Notes: generated from the sequence alone by a model not told the origin. A stretch of 52,527 bases of DNA from Candidatus Acidulodesulfobacterium acidiphilum (GCA_008534395.1 SHMQ01000016.1:1-52527), one strand, 5' to 3'; counted from the first letter of the stretch, positions 1 to 7,942 are shown. Made by a program: numbers and translations.

Positions 1-18
1 ATCCCTCTCTCTCCGCCA
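1..18 (+). tRNA. tRNA-Ser, 3' end only
   Basis: The window opens inside what reads as the last 18 nt of a tRNA-Ser gene. Bases 1-2 would close the T loop, 3-7 (CCCTC) are the 3' side of the T stem, 8-14 (TCTCTCC) the 3' side of the acceptor stem, 15 is a G discriminator and 16-18 an encoded CCA. G discriminator plus this acceptor strand is typical of bacterial tRNA-Ser. The anticodon and the whole 5' part lie outside the window, so the isoacceptor cannot be named. Confidence 0.55.
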
Positions 19-67
19 TTTTATGATAAATGCAGAGATAATAATAAAGCAAAATTAAGACGGTACA

Positions 68-158
68 GAGAGGGGTTCGAACAACCGAAGGGCGTTAGCC
101 CGCAAGGGGGTTCGTCGCTTTTAGCGTCCGAAGGGCGCTCATCCCTCTCTCTCCGCCA
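68..158 (+). other. tRNA-Ser 3'-end copy split by a 60-nt insert
   Basis: Bases 141-161 repeat bases 1-21 exactly, including the acceptor strand and CCA. Bases 68-80 read like the 5' side of a tRNA-Ser T arm ending in TTCGA. Joining 80 to 141 would restore a T-loop sequence, so 81-140 looks like a 60-nt insertion at that point. The insert is GC-rich against its surroundings, contains the 10-mer CCGAAGGGCG twice (84-93 and 128-137) and can fold: CGAAC near 79-83 pairs with GTTCG near 110-114, and AGCG pairs with CGCT around CCGAAGG. No D or anticodon arm lies upstream, so this is a fragment and not a working tRNA gene. Confidence 0.45.
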
Positions 159-175
159 TTTACTCAGCCGCCTAT

Positions 176-523
176 ATGAAATTTAAATACGATATAGAAT
201 ATATTACGAAAATTACCAAACTGAGCAAAGAGTTTATACTCGAACTCCTTAAATATTTCGACGGACTTCCTTTGCAGGCTAAACTCGAAGCGTTTTATAT
301 AAGCAAAATAATAGAAGAAGACGATGAATTTGCTTTTCATCAGCACTACTTCGATAAAGACAGATCTGCCGAATATGAATTCGCTCTGTTCATCCTGGGT
401 ATCGAAAGGATATATTCCGTAGAACATAGAAAAGAAGAAGCGGAAGCTCAAGGGAAAAAACTTTCCTCGTATAAGATAAATTTGATTTCAAAAATTACGG
501 AACTCAGGAAGCAGGATGATTAA
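176..523 (+). CDS. hypothetical protein, 115 aa
   Basis: I do not recognise this protein. It is small, charged and predicted soluble, rich in Lys/Glu with an acidic stretch (EEDDE) near residue 47 and a Lys/Glu-rich C-terminal helix. It shows no signal peptide, membrane segment or Cys/His metal motif. No clear Shine-Dalgarno precedes the ATG. Its last 8 nt overlap the start of the CbiA/DsrN-like gene at 516, which suggests translational coupling and supports it being real. It sits just downstream of tRNA-Ser fragments, so it could be the edge of an acquired segment; that is only inference. Confidence 0.5.
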   Translation: MKFKYDIEYITKITKLSKEFILELLKYFDGLPLQAKLEAFYISKIIEEDDEFAFHQHYFDKDRSAEYEFALFILGIERIYSVEHRKEEAEAQGKKLSSYKINLISKITELRKQDD

Positions 524-2006
524 GGTTGAAAATACCCAAAAATATAAAAAGAATAATAGAAATAATAATAGAAATATTATTAACGGAATTTACATTTCAG
601 CCGCTAAAAGGAATTCGGGTAAAACTACTATTTCTATAGCTCTGTCGCGTTTGTTGAGCAACAGGGGTTTATCCGTCCAGCCGTTCAAAAAAGGCCCTGA
701 TTTTATCGATCCAATGTGGCTGAATATAGCTTCGAGAAACAGGACGTATAATCTGGATTTCTATTTTATGTCCAAAGATAAAATCAGGAAACATTTCTTA
801 AAATATTCTTTAAATTCTGACATAAGCATAGTAGAAGGAAACCACGGCCTGCACGATTCGATAGATATTTACGGAAAATCGTCCAACGCCGAAATGGCGA
901 AACTGCTGGGACTTCCCGTTATACTTATTATAGACGTAGGAGAATTAAACAGAGGGGTTGTTCCTTTAATATTGGGTTATAAAGAATTTGATAAAAATGT
1001 TGATATCAAAGGCGTTATTCTTAATAAAGTCCACAGCAAAAGACACGAGAAAAATTTGCTTAGAGCTATTAAATATTATACCGATTTAAAGGTCGTAGGC
1101 AACATACCCAATAATCCTGAATTTTCAATAAAACAGAGGCATCTGGGGCTTTTATCGACGATGTCGGGCGGCGAAATAGAATCGTTGGTGGACAAGACTT
1201 CCGCCGAAATTGCGAACTATATAGATTTGGAAGGTATAATAAAAATGTCGAAATTTGCTGACAAACATTATACCGATGCCCAAAAAAAACCTATTTTAAA
1301 ATTAAACGCCGATAACGCAAAGCAAAAAAATAAAAGAAACGGCTTGATAAAAATAGGACTTGCTTTCGATAACGCTTTTAATTTTTATTATAACGAAAAT
1401 TTGGAAGCCCTTGAAAATCTCGGATGCGAATTGATTAAATTTTCTCCAATCTCCGATAAGCATTTGCCGGATATCGACGCATTATATATAGGCGGAGGAT
1501 TCCCTGAAATATTTTCCAATGAACTTCAAGATAATAAATCTATAAGAAATGAAATAAAACAAAAAATAGAAGAAGGTCTTCCCGTTTATGCAGAGTGCGG
1601 CGGACTCATGTATCTCTGCAAAAGCATTGCTTACGAAAATGGTTTTAACGAAATGACGGGCGTTATCGAAGCAGACGTAAAACTTACCAAAAAACCGAAG
1701 GGTCACGGATACACTAAATTAATGCCTTATTCATACGGAAAAGGAAAAAAAAGCCTCTGGTTCGATAAAATAAAATTAATAAAAGGGCATGAATTTCATC
1801 ATTCTTTTTTAGAAATGGCTCAAGACAAATATGAATTAGTATTTAAAATGAAAAAAGGTTACGGAGTTGACGGCTTCTCCGACGGTATAACATATAAGAA
1901 CGTTTTAGCCTGCTATACGCATATGTATTCTCCGTCTTCTCCGGGTTGGTTCAAAAACTGGGTTGCTTTTATAAAACAGATAAAAGCTATGTATATAAAA
2001 AAATAA
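516..2006 (+). CDS. dsrN: CbiA/CobB-family amidase, probable siroheme amidase DsrN
   Basis: This 496-aa protein has the layout of cobyrinate a,c-diamide synthase. It carries a P-loop ATP site (AKRNSGKTT, about residues 30-38), an ATP-dependent amidoligase core and a C-terminal class I glutamine amidotransferase domain with nucleophile Cys in YAECGGLMYL and a late His in CYTHMY. No other corrin genes are near, and the next gene is dsrA. In sulfur oxidisers the homologue DsrN, encoded in the dsr cluster, amidates siroheme for sulfite reductase, so that role is more likely here than B12 synthesis. The N-terminus carries a low-complexity Asn/Arg stretch from a perfect 12-bp tandem repeat (552-575). 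A cobalamin role cannot be excluded. Confidence 0.75.
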   Translation: MIKVENTQKYKKNNRNNNRNIINGIYISAAKRNSGKTTISIALSRLLSNRGLSVQPFKKGPDFIDPMWLNIASRNRTYNLDFYFMSKDKIRKHFLKYSLNSDISIVEGNHGLHDSIDIYGKSSNAEMAKLLGLPVILIIDVGELNRGVVPLILGYKEFDKNVDIKGVILNKVHSKRHEKNLLRAIKYYTDLKVVGNIPNNPEFSIKQRHLGLLSTMSGGEIESLVDKTSAEIANYIDLEGIIKMSKFADKHYTDAQKKPILKLNADNAKQKNKRNGLIKIGLAFDNAFNFYYNENLEALENLGCELIKFSPISDKHLPDIDALYIGGGFPEIFSNELQDNKSIRNEIKQKIEEGLPVYAECGGLMYLCKSIAYENGFNEMTGVIEADVKLTKKPKGHGYTKLMPYSYGKGKKSLWFDKIKLIKGHEFHHSFLEMAQDKYELVFKMKKGYGVDGFSDGITYKNVLACYTHMYSPSSPGWFKNWVAFIKQIKAMYIKK

Positions 2007-2044
2007 AATAACGTTTAATTTTTTTAAAACGGTAAATTTTTTTA

Positions 2045-2074
2045 TTGACAAATATAGCTATAAAATTGTATAAA
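2045..2074 (+). promoter_or_regulatory. candidate sigma70 promoter for the dsr operon
   Basis: TTGACA at 2045-2050 (perfect -35) and TATAAA at 2069-2074 (-10) are separated by 18 nt. They lie in the only sizeable gap (173 nt) between the DsrN-like gene and dsrA and would give a leader of about 100 nt. No operator palindrome is obvious. The region is very AT-rich, so chance matches are easy, but the full -35 hexamer makes this one better than most. Confidence 0.5.
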
Positions 2075-2179
2075 TAAAAATTGTAACTAAGTTTTAATTT
2101 ATTTAAAAAATAATGCGTTTATATATTGGGGCATTATAATTATTCTAATTTTATTTTTTAAAATAAAGGAGGCTTTACT

Positions 2180-3370
2180 ATGGGTAAAAAGCACCAGACT
2201 CCGCTTCTTGATGAACTTAAGAAAGGGAAGTGGATAAGTTTCGTCAGGGAAATAGAAAGAGCGGCAGAAAAGAGCGAAAGAACCGAAGACCTTTTGGGGC
2301 AAGTTGAAGAATCTTACCATGACAAAGTAAATCACTGGAAACACGGCGGCATGGCGGGCGTTAAAGGATACGGCGCAGGTATGGTCGGTAGGTTCAGCGA
2401 ATATCCCGATAAATATCCGGGAATAAAAGAATGCCATTCTATGAGAATTATACCTTCAGCAGGTTTTTTCTATAATTCCGATTTTCTTAGAAAATTAGCC
2501 GATATTTCCGAAAAACACGCCGGCGGCTTGCTGAATTTTCACGGAGCTACCGGAAACATTCAGATACTTGGAATGTCTCAGGCAGAGGCTGAAGATGTTT
2601 TTCAGGCCGTAGCCGAACTAGGGTTTGACCTTGGCGGAAGCGGTTCGGATTTAAGAACGCCTTCATGCTGCGCGGGACAGGCAAGATGCGAATTTGCAAA
2701 TTTCGACACAATGAAAATTTGCCGTCATTTAACGGAAGAATATTTGGACGAGCTTCACAGGCCTGCGTTTAATTATAAATTTAAATTTAAATTTTCCGGA
2801 TGCGCTAACGACTGCGTTGCTTCTGCGGCAAGGTCAGATCTTGCTTTCATAGGAACATGGAAAGACAAAATAAAAATCAATCAGGAAGAAGTAAAAAATT
2901 ATAAAAAGAAATTCAACGTTCAAAAATATGTTCTAGATAAATGTCCTACAAAGTGCATGTGGTTTGAAGGAGAAAACCTTGTTATAGACGACGAAAACTG
3001 CGTAAAATGCATGCATTGTATAAATGAACTGCCTAAAGCTCTTAAAGCCGGCGACGAAAGAGGCTGCTCTATTTTAATTGGTGCAAAAGCGCCTTTGGTT
3101 ACCGGTCCTAGAATGGGTATGATGCTCGTTCCTTTTTACGACGTAAATGAAGATGCAAAGAACGATTACGAATGGATAAAATCATTAATTTCCAATATGT
3201 GGGAATTCTGGGATGAATACGGAGTCAGCAGGGAAAGAATAGGAGAGCTTATAGGAAGGGTTGGATTAAATACCTTCTTGGAAGGCATAGGATTAGAACC
3301 TATTCCTGAAATGGTCGAACATCCGAGAAGCAATCCGTTTATTAAATTTACCGAAGACGAAGAAGAATAG
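2180..3370 (+). CDS. dsrA: dissimilatory (bi)sulfite reductase alpha subunit
   Basis: DsrA pairs with DsrB in the cytoplasmic alpha2beta2 enzyme that reduces sulfite using electrons and the DsrC co-substrate. At 396 aa it has normal length. The siroheme-[4Fe-4S] site is visible as C164-x5-C170 (CCAGQARC) and C208-x3-C212 (GCANDC). The inserted ferredoxin domain has C255 and C259 followed by C274, C277 and C280 (CVKCMHC). AGGAGG lies 9 nt before the ATG. It heads dsrABD. Presence of dsrD and lack of dsrJOP argue for the reductive type, but dsrL and dsrEFH downstream make direction less certain; a DsrAB phylogeny would decide. Confidence 0.97.
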   Translation: MGKKHQTPLLDELKKGKWISFVREIERAAEKSERTEDLLGQVEESYHDKVNHWKHGGMAGVKGYGAGMVGRFSEYPDKYPGIKECHSMRIIPSAGFFYNSDFLRKLADISEKHAGGLLNFHGATGNIQILGMSQAEAEDVFQAVAELGFDLGGSGSDLRTPSCCAGQARCEFANFDTMKICRHLTEEYLDELHRPAFNYKFKFKFSGCANDCVASAARSDLAFIGTWKDKIKINQEEVKNYKKKFNVQKYVLDKCPTKCMWFEGENLVIDDENCVKCMHCINELPKALKAGDERGCSILIGAKAPLVTGPRMGMMLVPFYDVNEDAKNDYEWIKSLISNMWEFWDEYGVSRERIGELIGRVGLNTFLEGIGLEPIPEMVEHPRSNPFIKFTEDEEE

Positions 3371-3444
3371 TTTTAAATTATAAAATTAAAACAATAAATT
3401 AATAATTAACTTATTTAGTATCACATATAAATTTGGAGGTTAAT

Positions 3445-4530
3445 ATGGCAGAAGAAGTTAAAAAGAAGAGACTTACCGATATTGGACCCCATGATTACAA
3501 CGAATATTTGTCGCCGGTTATAAAAAATAATTACGGCAAATGGGCTTATCATGAGATTCTTGACCCAGGCACTATGGTGCACGTGGCGGAAAGCGGCGAT
3601 AAACTATATACGGTGAGAATGGGTTCGCCTAGATTAGTCAGCGGCAGTTTCGTGAGGGATATTTGCGATATCGCCGATAAATACTGCGGCGGACACTTAA
3701 GATTTACGACAAGAAATAACGTTGAATTTTTAATAGAAGATGAAAAAAACGTCGAACCGCTTAAAAAAGACCTTGAAAAAATGGGATATAACGTAGGCGG
3801 CATAGGCAATATCGTTGCAAATATAGTTCATACTCAGGGATGGGTGCACTGCCACACTTCCGCAAGCGATGCATCTGGCGTCGTAAAGTCCGTTATGGAC
3901 GAGTTGTATGAATATTTCGTCGAAGACAAACTTCCGTCAAAAGTAAGAATAGCGTTTGCCTGCTGTTTAAATATGTGCGGTTCTGTTTCGTCTTCGGACA
4001 TAGCTATAGTAGGAACACACAGAAAACCGCCGAGAATCGATGCGGAAAGACTCAGGAATCTTTGCGAAATACCCAGCACTATTGCCGCATGCCCCACAAA
4101 CTCTATCAGACCTGACACGGTTGACGGCAAACCGGGCGTAAAAGTAAACGAAGAAACCTGCGTATTCTGCGGAAGCTGTTATACCGTCTGTCCTGCTATG
4201 CCTATAGCTAACGCCGAAAACGACGGCTTATCGATTTGGGTCGGCGGAAAAGTATCCAATGCCAGAACTAAACCGACTTTCTCTAAATTAGCTATACCGT
4301 TTATCCCCAACGATCCTCCAAGATGGCCGGGAGTGGTAAACGCCGTTAAAACAATTCTTAACGAATATAAAAAAGGCGCAGAACCAGGTGAAAGAGTCGG
4401 CGAATGGATAGACAGGATAGGCTGGCCGAGATTCTTTAAGATTACCGGATTCCCGTTCACGAAATATCATATCGACGATTTCAGGCTCGGCGAAACTACT
4501 ATGAACTATTCTTCGCATGCCAGGCTGTAG
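3445..4530 (+). CDS. dsrB: dissimilatory (bi)sulfite reductase beta subunit
   Basis: I chose ATG 3445 (361 aa) because GGAGG at 3435-3439 sits the right distance before it; the longer frame from TTG 3433 would swallow that ribosome site. The siroheme/cluster region is visible in HTQGWVHCH (C136) and ACCLNMCG (C173, C174, C178). A ferredoxin domain follows, with C216 (ACPTN) and C239, C242, C245, C249 in [12 protein letters not shown]. The rest aligns by eye with known DsrB, including DASGVVK and the C-terminal WIDRIGW region. It is 74 nt downstream of dsrA and in the same operon. Confidence 0.97.
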   Translation: MAEEVKKKRLTDIGPHDYNEYLSPVIKNNYGKWAYHEILDPGTMVHVAESGDKLYTVRMGSPRLVSGSFVRDICDIADKYCGGHLRFTTRNNVEFLIEDEKNVEPLKKDLEKMGYNVGGIGNIVANIVHTQGWVHCHTSASDASGVVKSVMDELYEYFVEDKLPSKVRIAFACCLNMCGSVSSSDIAIVGTHRKPPRIDAERLRNLCEIPSTIAACPTNSIRPDTVDGKPGVKVNEETCVFCGSCYTVCPAMPIANAENDGLSIWVGGKVSNARTKPTFSKLAIPFIPNDPPRWPGVVNAVKTILNEYKKGAEPGERVGEWIDRIGWPRFFKITGFPFTKYHIDDFRLGETTMNYSSHARL

Positions 4531-4585
4531 TTTTTCGATAAAATTATAAATTAAAACTAATGTTTAGTATCTAGGAGCTCATAAT

Positions 4586-4822
4586 ATGACTGATGAAACT
4601 AAAAAGAAAGTCGAAGATAAAATTTTAGGGCTTGTGACGGAATATGCAGGAAAAAAAAGGTTCAAGCCGATAGATATCGTCAAGGAAATGGAAAAGGAGT
4701 TTGCAAGCGAAGCTTTAACTAAAGACGATATTAAAGGAGCATTAAAAGACTTAATGGATGATGAAAAACTTGTTTACGGATATGCAGGCGGCAGTTTCCT
4801 GACGCTTCCGGAAAACAAGTAA
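4586..4822 (+). CDS. dsrD: DsrD, small winged-helix protein
   Basis: This 78-aa protein matches DsrD in size, position right after dsrB, and sequence: basic N-terminal helix, KEMEKEF segment, and an ending of KLVYGYAGGSFLTLPE. DsrD has a winged-helix fold and acts as an allosteric activator of DsrAB in sulfate reducers. It is generally taken as a marker of the reductive pathway and is missing from most sulfur oxidisers. The start is fixed by AGGAG at 4573-4577. Confidence 0.93.
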   Translation: MTDETKKKVEDKILGLVTEYAGKKRFKPIDIVKEMEKEFASEALTKDDIKGALKDLMDDEKLVYGYAGGSFLTLPENK

Positions 4823-4839
4823 ATAATTAATAATAAAAA

Positions 4840-4876
4840 AACGTAACGGCGGAAATTTTATTTCAGCCGTTACGTT
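4840..4876 (+). terminator. hairpin after dsrD
   Basis: A perfect 11-bp inverted repeat, AACGTAACGGC (4840-4850) with GCCGTTACGTT (4866-4876), has a 15-nt loop. No T-run follows on the + strand and an A-run precedes it. It is more likely an mRNA-stabilising or partial-termination hairpin separating dsrABD from dsrL than a strong intrinsic terminator. Confidence 0.45.
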
Positions 4877-4890
4877 GAATAATAAATAGC

Positions 4891-4917
4891 GTTGGACTAA
4901 ATTGAATCTGTCCGACT
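4891..4917 (+). repeat. degenerate AATT-palindrome between dsrD and dsrL
   Basis: GTTGGAC (4891-4897) and GTCCGAC (near 4910-4916) flank AAATTGAATC, giving an imperfect palindrome centred on AATTG. It resembles the better conserved copies near 9.5, 27.2 and 35.0 kb and may be a decayed member of that family. The similarity is short. Confidence 0.3.
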
Positions 4918-4944
4918 GAAAAATAAATAAAATAGGGAAAAATT

Positions 4945-6657
4945 ATGCTTGAATTAAAAAAACCGAAAAAACCGGCAAAAATTGCGGCGAGTACAGGCGG
5001 CGGAATGTCTCAGTCGCCGTACAGACCTAAATACGTCGAAAAAAGACCCCCGTGCATGGATACTTGTCCTAATGGAACAAAGGTTAGAGATTATATTCAG
5101 CTTATAGCGCAGAGCGAGTCTTACGACAGGCCTGTAGACGACTCATTAAAACAGGCTTTTTATATGCTTACGGAGTCCAATCCTCTTCCTTCGACGACCG
5201 GAAGAGTATGTCCCCATCCGTGTGAAGACGCATGCAACAGAAAAGAAAAAGATACGCCGGTAGCGATTAATGCTATAGAAATGTTTGTAGGAGATTACGG
5301 AATAAAAAATAATCTTCAGTATAAAAAATTAACCGAAGTAAAAAGAAAAGAAAAAATTGCGATAATAGGAAGCGGTCCTGCAGGTTTATCTGCCGCATAT
5401 CATCTTGCGTTAAGGGGATACGGCATTACTATTTTTGAAAAGTTTCCGGAAACAGGCGGATATTTAAGATATGGAATACCCCGTTTCAGGCTTCCGTTAG
5501 ATATTATAGACGCGGAAGTCCAGCGCATTAAGAATCTTGGCGTTGAAATTAAAACCGGCGTCGGTATAGGCACTGACATAACGTTAGACAGTCTTAAGTC
5601 GGAATATGACGCCGTATTTATAGCTATAGGAACCCACGAACCTATAAAAATGAAGATGAAAGGCGCGGATTCTCCTAATGTTTATACCGGAATTGAATTT
5701 CTGCAGAAAGCGGCTTCCGGAGAAATTAAAGATGCCGGTAAAGAAGTGGTAGTTATCGGAAGCGACAGCGCAATGGATGCCGGAATGGTTGCAAAAAGAC
5801 TCGGCGCCAACGTTACTTTTATATACAATAAAGGCACGGTTAACGATGCATCCGAAATAGAAGAAAAAGGTTCTACGGAAGTAAAAGAAGGACACGCCGA
5901 GGGAATAAAATTCGAATTTTTATTTGCGCTCGACGAGATAGTTACGGAAAACGGCAAAGCTGTTGCCGTAAAGCTTAAAAAAATGAAACTTTCGGAAAAA
6001 GATGCTTCGGGCAGGGTTCATCCTATAATAATAGAAGGCGGGCAGGAACTTAATTTAAAATTAGACACTTTAATATATTCTTTCGGTCAAAAGCCCGATT
6101 ATAAAGGTTTAGAAAATCTGACTAAAAATCCGAATAACGAATTTTTAAAAGTTGACGATAATTATTTAGTCGCAGGCGAAGATAAAGTATTTGCCGGCGG
6201 CGATATATTAAGGTTCGGTCTCGTTACGGACGCTATAGGAATGGGAAGATATGCCGCATACGCTATACATAAAAAGTTTAGCGGAGAACAGGTTATTAAC
6301 GACGAAAGAAGAGTTATAAAGTACGGCGACGCTGTAAACAGGGAAGGGAAAAATATGTATCTTGCGTATTTTCAGCCGGCCGAAAGAAAGAAGAGGACGT
6401 CCAGAGATCCTAAAGAAAGAGTTAAAGATTTTGAAGGCATTTTAAACGACCTTAATTTCGACGAATTAGTTTCGGAAGTAAAGAGATGCATGAGCTGCGG
6501 ATTATGCTTCGACTGCGGCAGCTGTTTTGAATACTGCTCGCAGAGCGCAGTTAAAAAATTGCCGAAAGGTCAGCATTTCGAGTTTCACCTTGAGACGTGC
6601 AACGGTTGCAAAAAATGCGCCGAAAGCTGTCCCTGCGGTTATATAGATATGCTGTAA
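4945..6657 (+). CDS. dsrL: DsrL-like Fe-S flavoprotein, NAD(P)H:DsrAB oxidoreductase
   Basis: The 570-aa protein has a GltD-type layout. An N-terminal Fe-S domain has C37, C41, C89, C93 and C97. The FAD Rossmann motif GSGPAG is at 142-147, and a second dinucleotide domain starts near 268. A C-terminal Cys-rich ferredoxin domain has C515, C518, C524, C527, C531 and C552, C555, C558, C562. DsrL passes electrons between NAD(P)H and sulfite reductase; DsrL-2 forms occur with dsrD in reducers. The C-terminal ferredoxin and the position between dsrD and dsrC separate it from ordinary glutamate synthase small subunit. The second Rossmann motif is odd (GSDSAMDAG), and NKG replaces the arginine pair that often marks NADPH-binding relatives. 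Confidence 0.8.
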   Translation: MLELKKPKKPAKIAASTGGGMSQSPYRPKYVEKRPPCMDTCPNGTKVRDYIQLIAQSESYDRPVDDSLKQAFYMLTESNPLPSTTGRVCPHPCEDACNRKEKDTPVAINAIEMFVGDYGIKNNLQYKKLTEVKRKEKIAIIGSGPAGLSAAYHLALRGYGITIFEKFPETGGYLRYGIPRFRLPLDIIDAEVQRIKNLGVEIKTGVGIGTDITLDSLKSEYDAVFIAIGTHEPIKMKMKGADSPNVYTGIEFLQKAASGEIKDAGKEVVVIGSDSAMDAGMVAKRLGANVTFIYNKGTVNDASEIEEKGSTEVKEGHAEGIKFEFLFALDEIVTENGKAVAVKLKKMKLSEKDASGRVHPIIIEGGQELNLKLDTLIYSFGQKPDYKGLENLTKNPNNEFLKVDDNYLVAGEDKVFAGGDILRFGLVTDAIGMGRYAAYAIHKKFSGEQVINDERRVIKYGDAVNREGKNMYLAYFQPAERKKRTSRDPKERVKDFEGILNDLNFDELVSEVKRCMSCGLCFDCGSCFEYCSQSAVKKLPKGQHFEFHLETCNGCKKCAESCPCGYIDML

Positions 6658-6733
6658 ATGAAGCTTTTAAATATTTTTAAATATGATGTAATGAATTCAA
6701 ATAAATTAAATTTAATTTTAATGGAGGTTATTT

Positions 6734-7075
6734 ATGGCAAGTTTTGTTTATAACGGAAAAACGATAGAAACGGATGACGAAGGTTACCTTCAGAATCTTG
6801 GAGATTGGGACAAAGGTCTTGCTGAAGTTCTTGCGAAACAGGAAAATGTAGAATTAACCGAAAAACACTGGAAATTAATTGAATGGATAAGGGATTACTT
6901 TCAGAAATTTCAGGTTGCGCCTGCTATTAAATCGCTGACGAAAGAAGTCATGAGCCTTGAAAATTTACCGGACAAAAAAGAAGCAAATAAATTCATTTAT
7001 GAATTATTTCCCGAAGGCCCGGCAAAACAGCTTGCAAAAATATCGGGTCTTCCAAAACCGACAGGCTGCGTTTAA
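6734..7075 (+). CDS. dsrC: DsrC/TusE-family protein lacking CysB
   Basis: This 113-aa protein has the DsrC fold signature (GYLQNLGDW, YELFPEGPAKQ) and ends in GLPKPTGCV, with the penultimate CysA at residue 112. In classical DsrC a second cysteine, CysB, lies 11 residues earlier. Here that position is Ala101 (QLAKISGLP). DsrC normally carries sulfite-derived sulfur as a trisulfide between the two cysteines, which DsrMK then reduces; a one-cysteine arm resembles TusE, which only relays persulfide. The gene sits inside the dsr cluster with a GGAGG site, between dsrL and dsrM. A canonical second dsrC elsewhere in the genome is possible. It is the only other cysteine-free CysB position I can see in the cluster and the reading frame is intact. 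Confidence 0.88.
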   Translation: MASFVYNGKTIETDDEGYLQNLGDWDKGLAEVLAKQENVELTEKHWKLIEWIRDYFQKFQVAPAIKSLTKEVMSLENLPDKKEANKFIYELFPEGPAKQLAKISGLPKPTGCV

Positions 7076-7093
7076 CGTAAAAAAGAGCTATGA

Positions 7094-7128
7094 AATAATC
7101 AAGCGGCTTTTTAAGCCGCTTGATTATT
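7094..7128 (+). terminator. strong hairpin after dsrC
   Basis: A perfect 16-bp stem (7094-7109 with 7113-7128) encloses a 3-nt TTT loop, containing AAGCGGC/GCCGCTT. It begins 19 nt after the dsrC stop. The downstream sequence ATATAAACA lacks a proper T-run, so partial termination or 3'-end protection is more likely than a full stop. Such a structure would let dsrC mRNA accumulate above dsrMK. Confidence 0.6.
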
Positions 7129-7180
7129 ATATAAACACAAATAAAATAAAATTAAATTATTTATTCAGGGGGGAGTAAAT

Positions 7181-7942
7181 ATGGAACCTCTTAATGTAAC
7201 CACCGCCATATACTTATTTATTACTTATTCGGTCGGTTTAGTTTTCGTTATAGGCGTAGTTTTAAGAATATATAAATATGCAACGACGCCTCAGCCTATT
7301 AAAATTATGCTGACTCCTGCTCCGCTAACTAAAAGCGGCGCATTTGCCAGAGTTTTGGGAGAAGTTTTTTTCTTTAAAAGTCTCTATAAATCAAATAAAC
7401 CTACTTGGATATTCGGATACCTGTTTCATATTTCATTTTTTCTTTTGATAGCAATGCATTTTGCGCGCCATTTTGTATATACAAATCCTCTGCCTTCATG
7501 GTATAACTATTTCGTTATATCGGGTATAGTCTGCGGCATAGTTATGGTTATCTCTCTATTTGTTTTAATAATGAGAAGAATCGTGGTAGAAAGAGTAAAA
7601 TTTATATCTCTTTTTCAGGATTATTTAATATTAATTTTATTAATGCTTATCGGTATAGCCGGTCTGTCTTTGAACTTTGCATTAACGCCTGCTGCTTTGA
7701 CCGTGGTCGATAAACAGCTTGGTCCATATATGGACGGTCTTTTAACGTTTAAATTTACGAATATACCGTCAAATCCTTTATTTTTGATACATTATACACT
7801 GGTAATGCTTCTTATTCTATATATACCGTTTAGCAAAGTGATGCATTTCATCGGAATATTCTTTTCGCCGACAAGAAATATGGCAGATAATCCTATAGAA
7901 GAAAGATACTATCGTCCAAATGCAAAGGATCTGTCTATATAA
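7181..7942 (+). CDS. dsrM: DsrM, membrane cytochrome b subunit
   Basis: The 253-aa integral membrane protein has about five hydrophobic segments and belongs to the NarI/DsrM cytochrome b family. Candidate haem ligands are H83, H93, H97, H204 and H222. DsrM takes electrons from menaquinol and passes them to DsrK at the inner face of the membrane. It is short for the family. A strong ribosome site (GGGGGAG) precedes the ATG, and dsrK follows 67 nt later. No dsrJ, dsrO or dsrP is next to it, giving the minimal DsrMK form. Confidence 0.88.
   Translation: MEPLNVTTAIYLFITYSVGLVFVIGVVLRIYKYATTPQPIKIMLTPAPLTKSGAFARVLGEVFFFKSLYKSNKPTWIFGYLFHISFFLLIAMHFARHFVYTNPLPSWYNYFVISGIVCGIVMVISLFVLIMRRIVVERVKFISLFQDYLILILLMLIGIAGLSLNFALTPAALTVVDKQLGPYMDGLLTFKFTNIPSNPLFLIHYTLVMLLILYIPFSKVMHFIGIFFSPTRNMADNPIEERYYRPNAKDLSI

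Noticed and set aside
141-158. A second functional tRNA-Ser
   Set aside because: Only the 3' acceptor and T-stem strand are present; D and anticodon arms are missing and the T loop is interrupted.
7019-7075. A frameshift or sequencing error in dsrC that would hide CysB (TGC occurs out of frame in CTTGCA)
   Set aside because: Residues before (YELFPEGPAK) and after (GLPKPTGCV) are in the same frame with the usual spacing, so no indel is needed; the residue is Ala.
6957-7178. 73-codon open frame overlapping the dsrC 3' end
   Set aside because: It overlaps dsrC in another frame and runs through the 16-bp hairpin; DsrC is clearly the coding frame.
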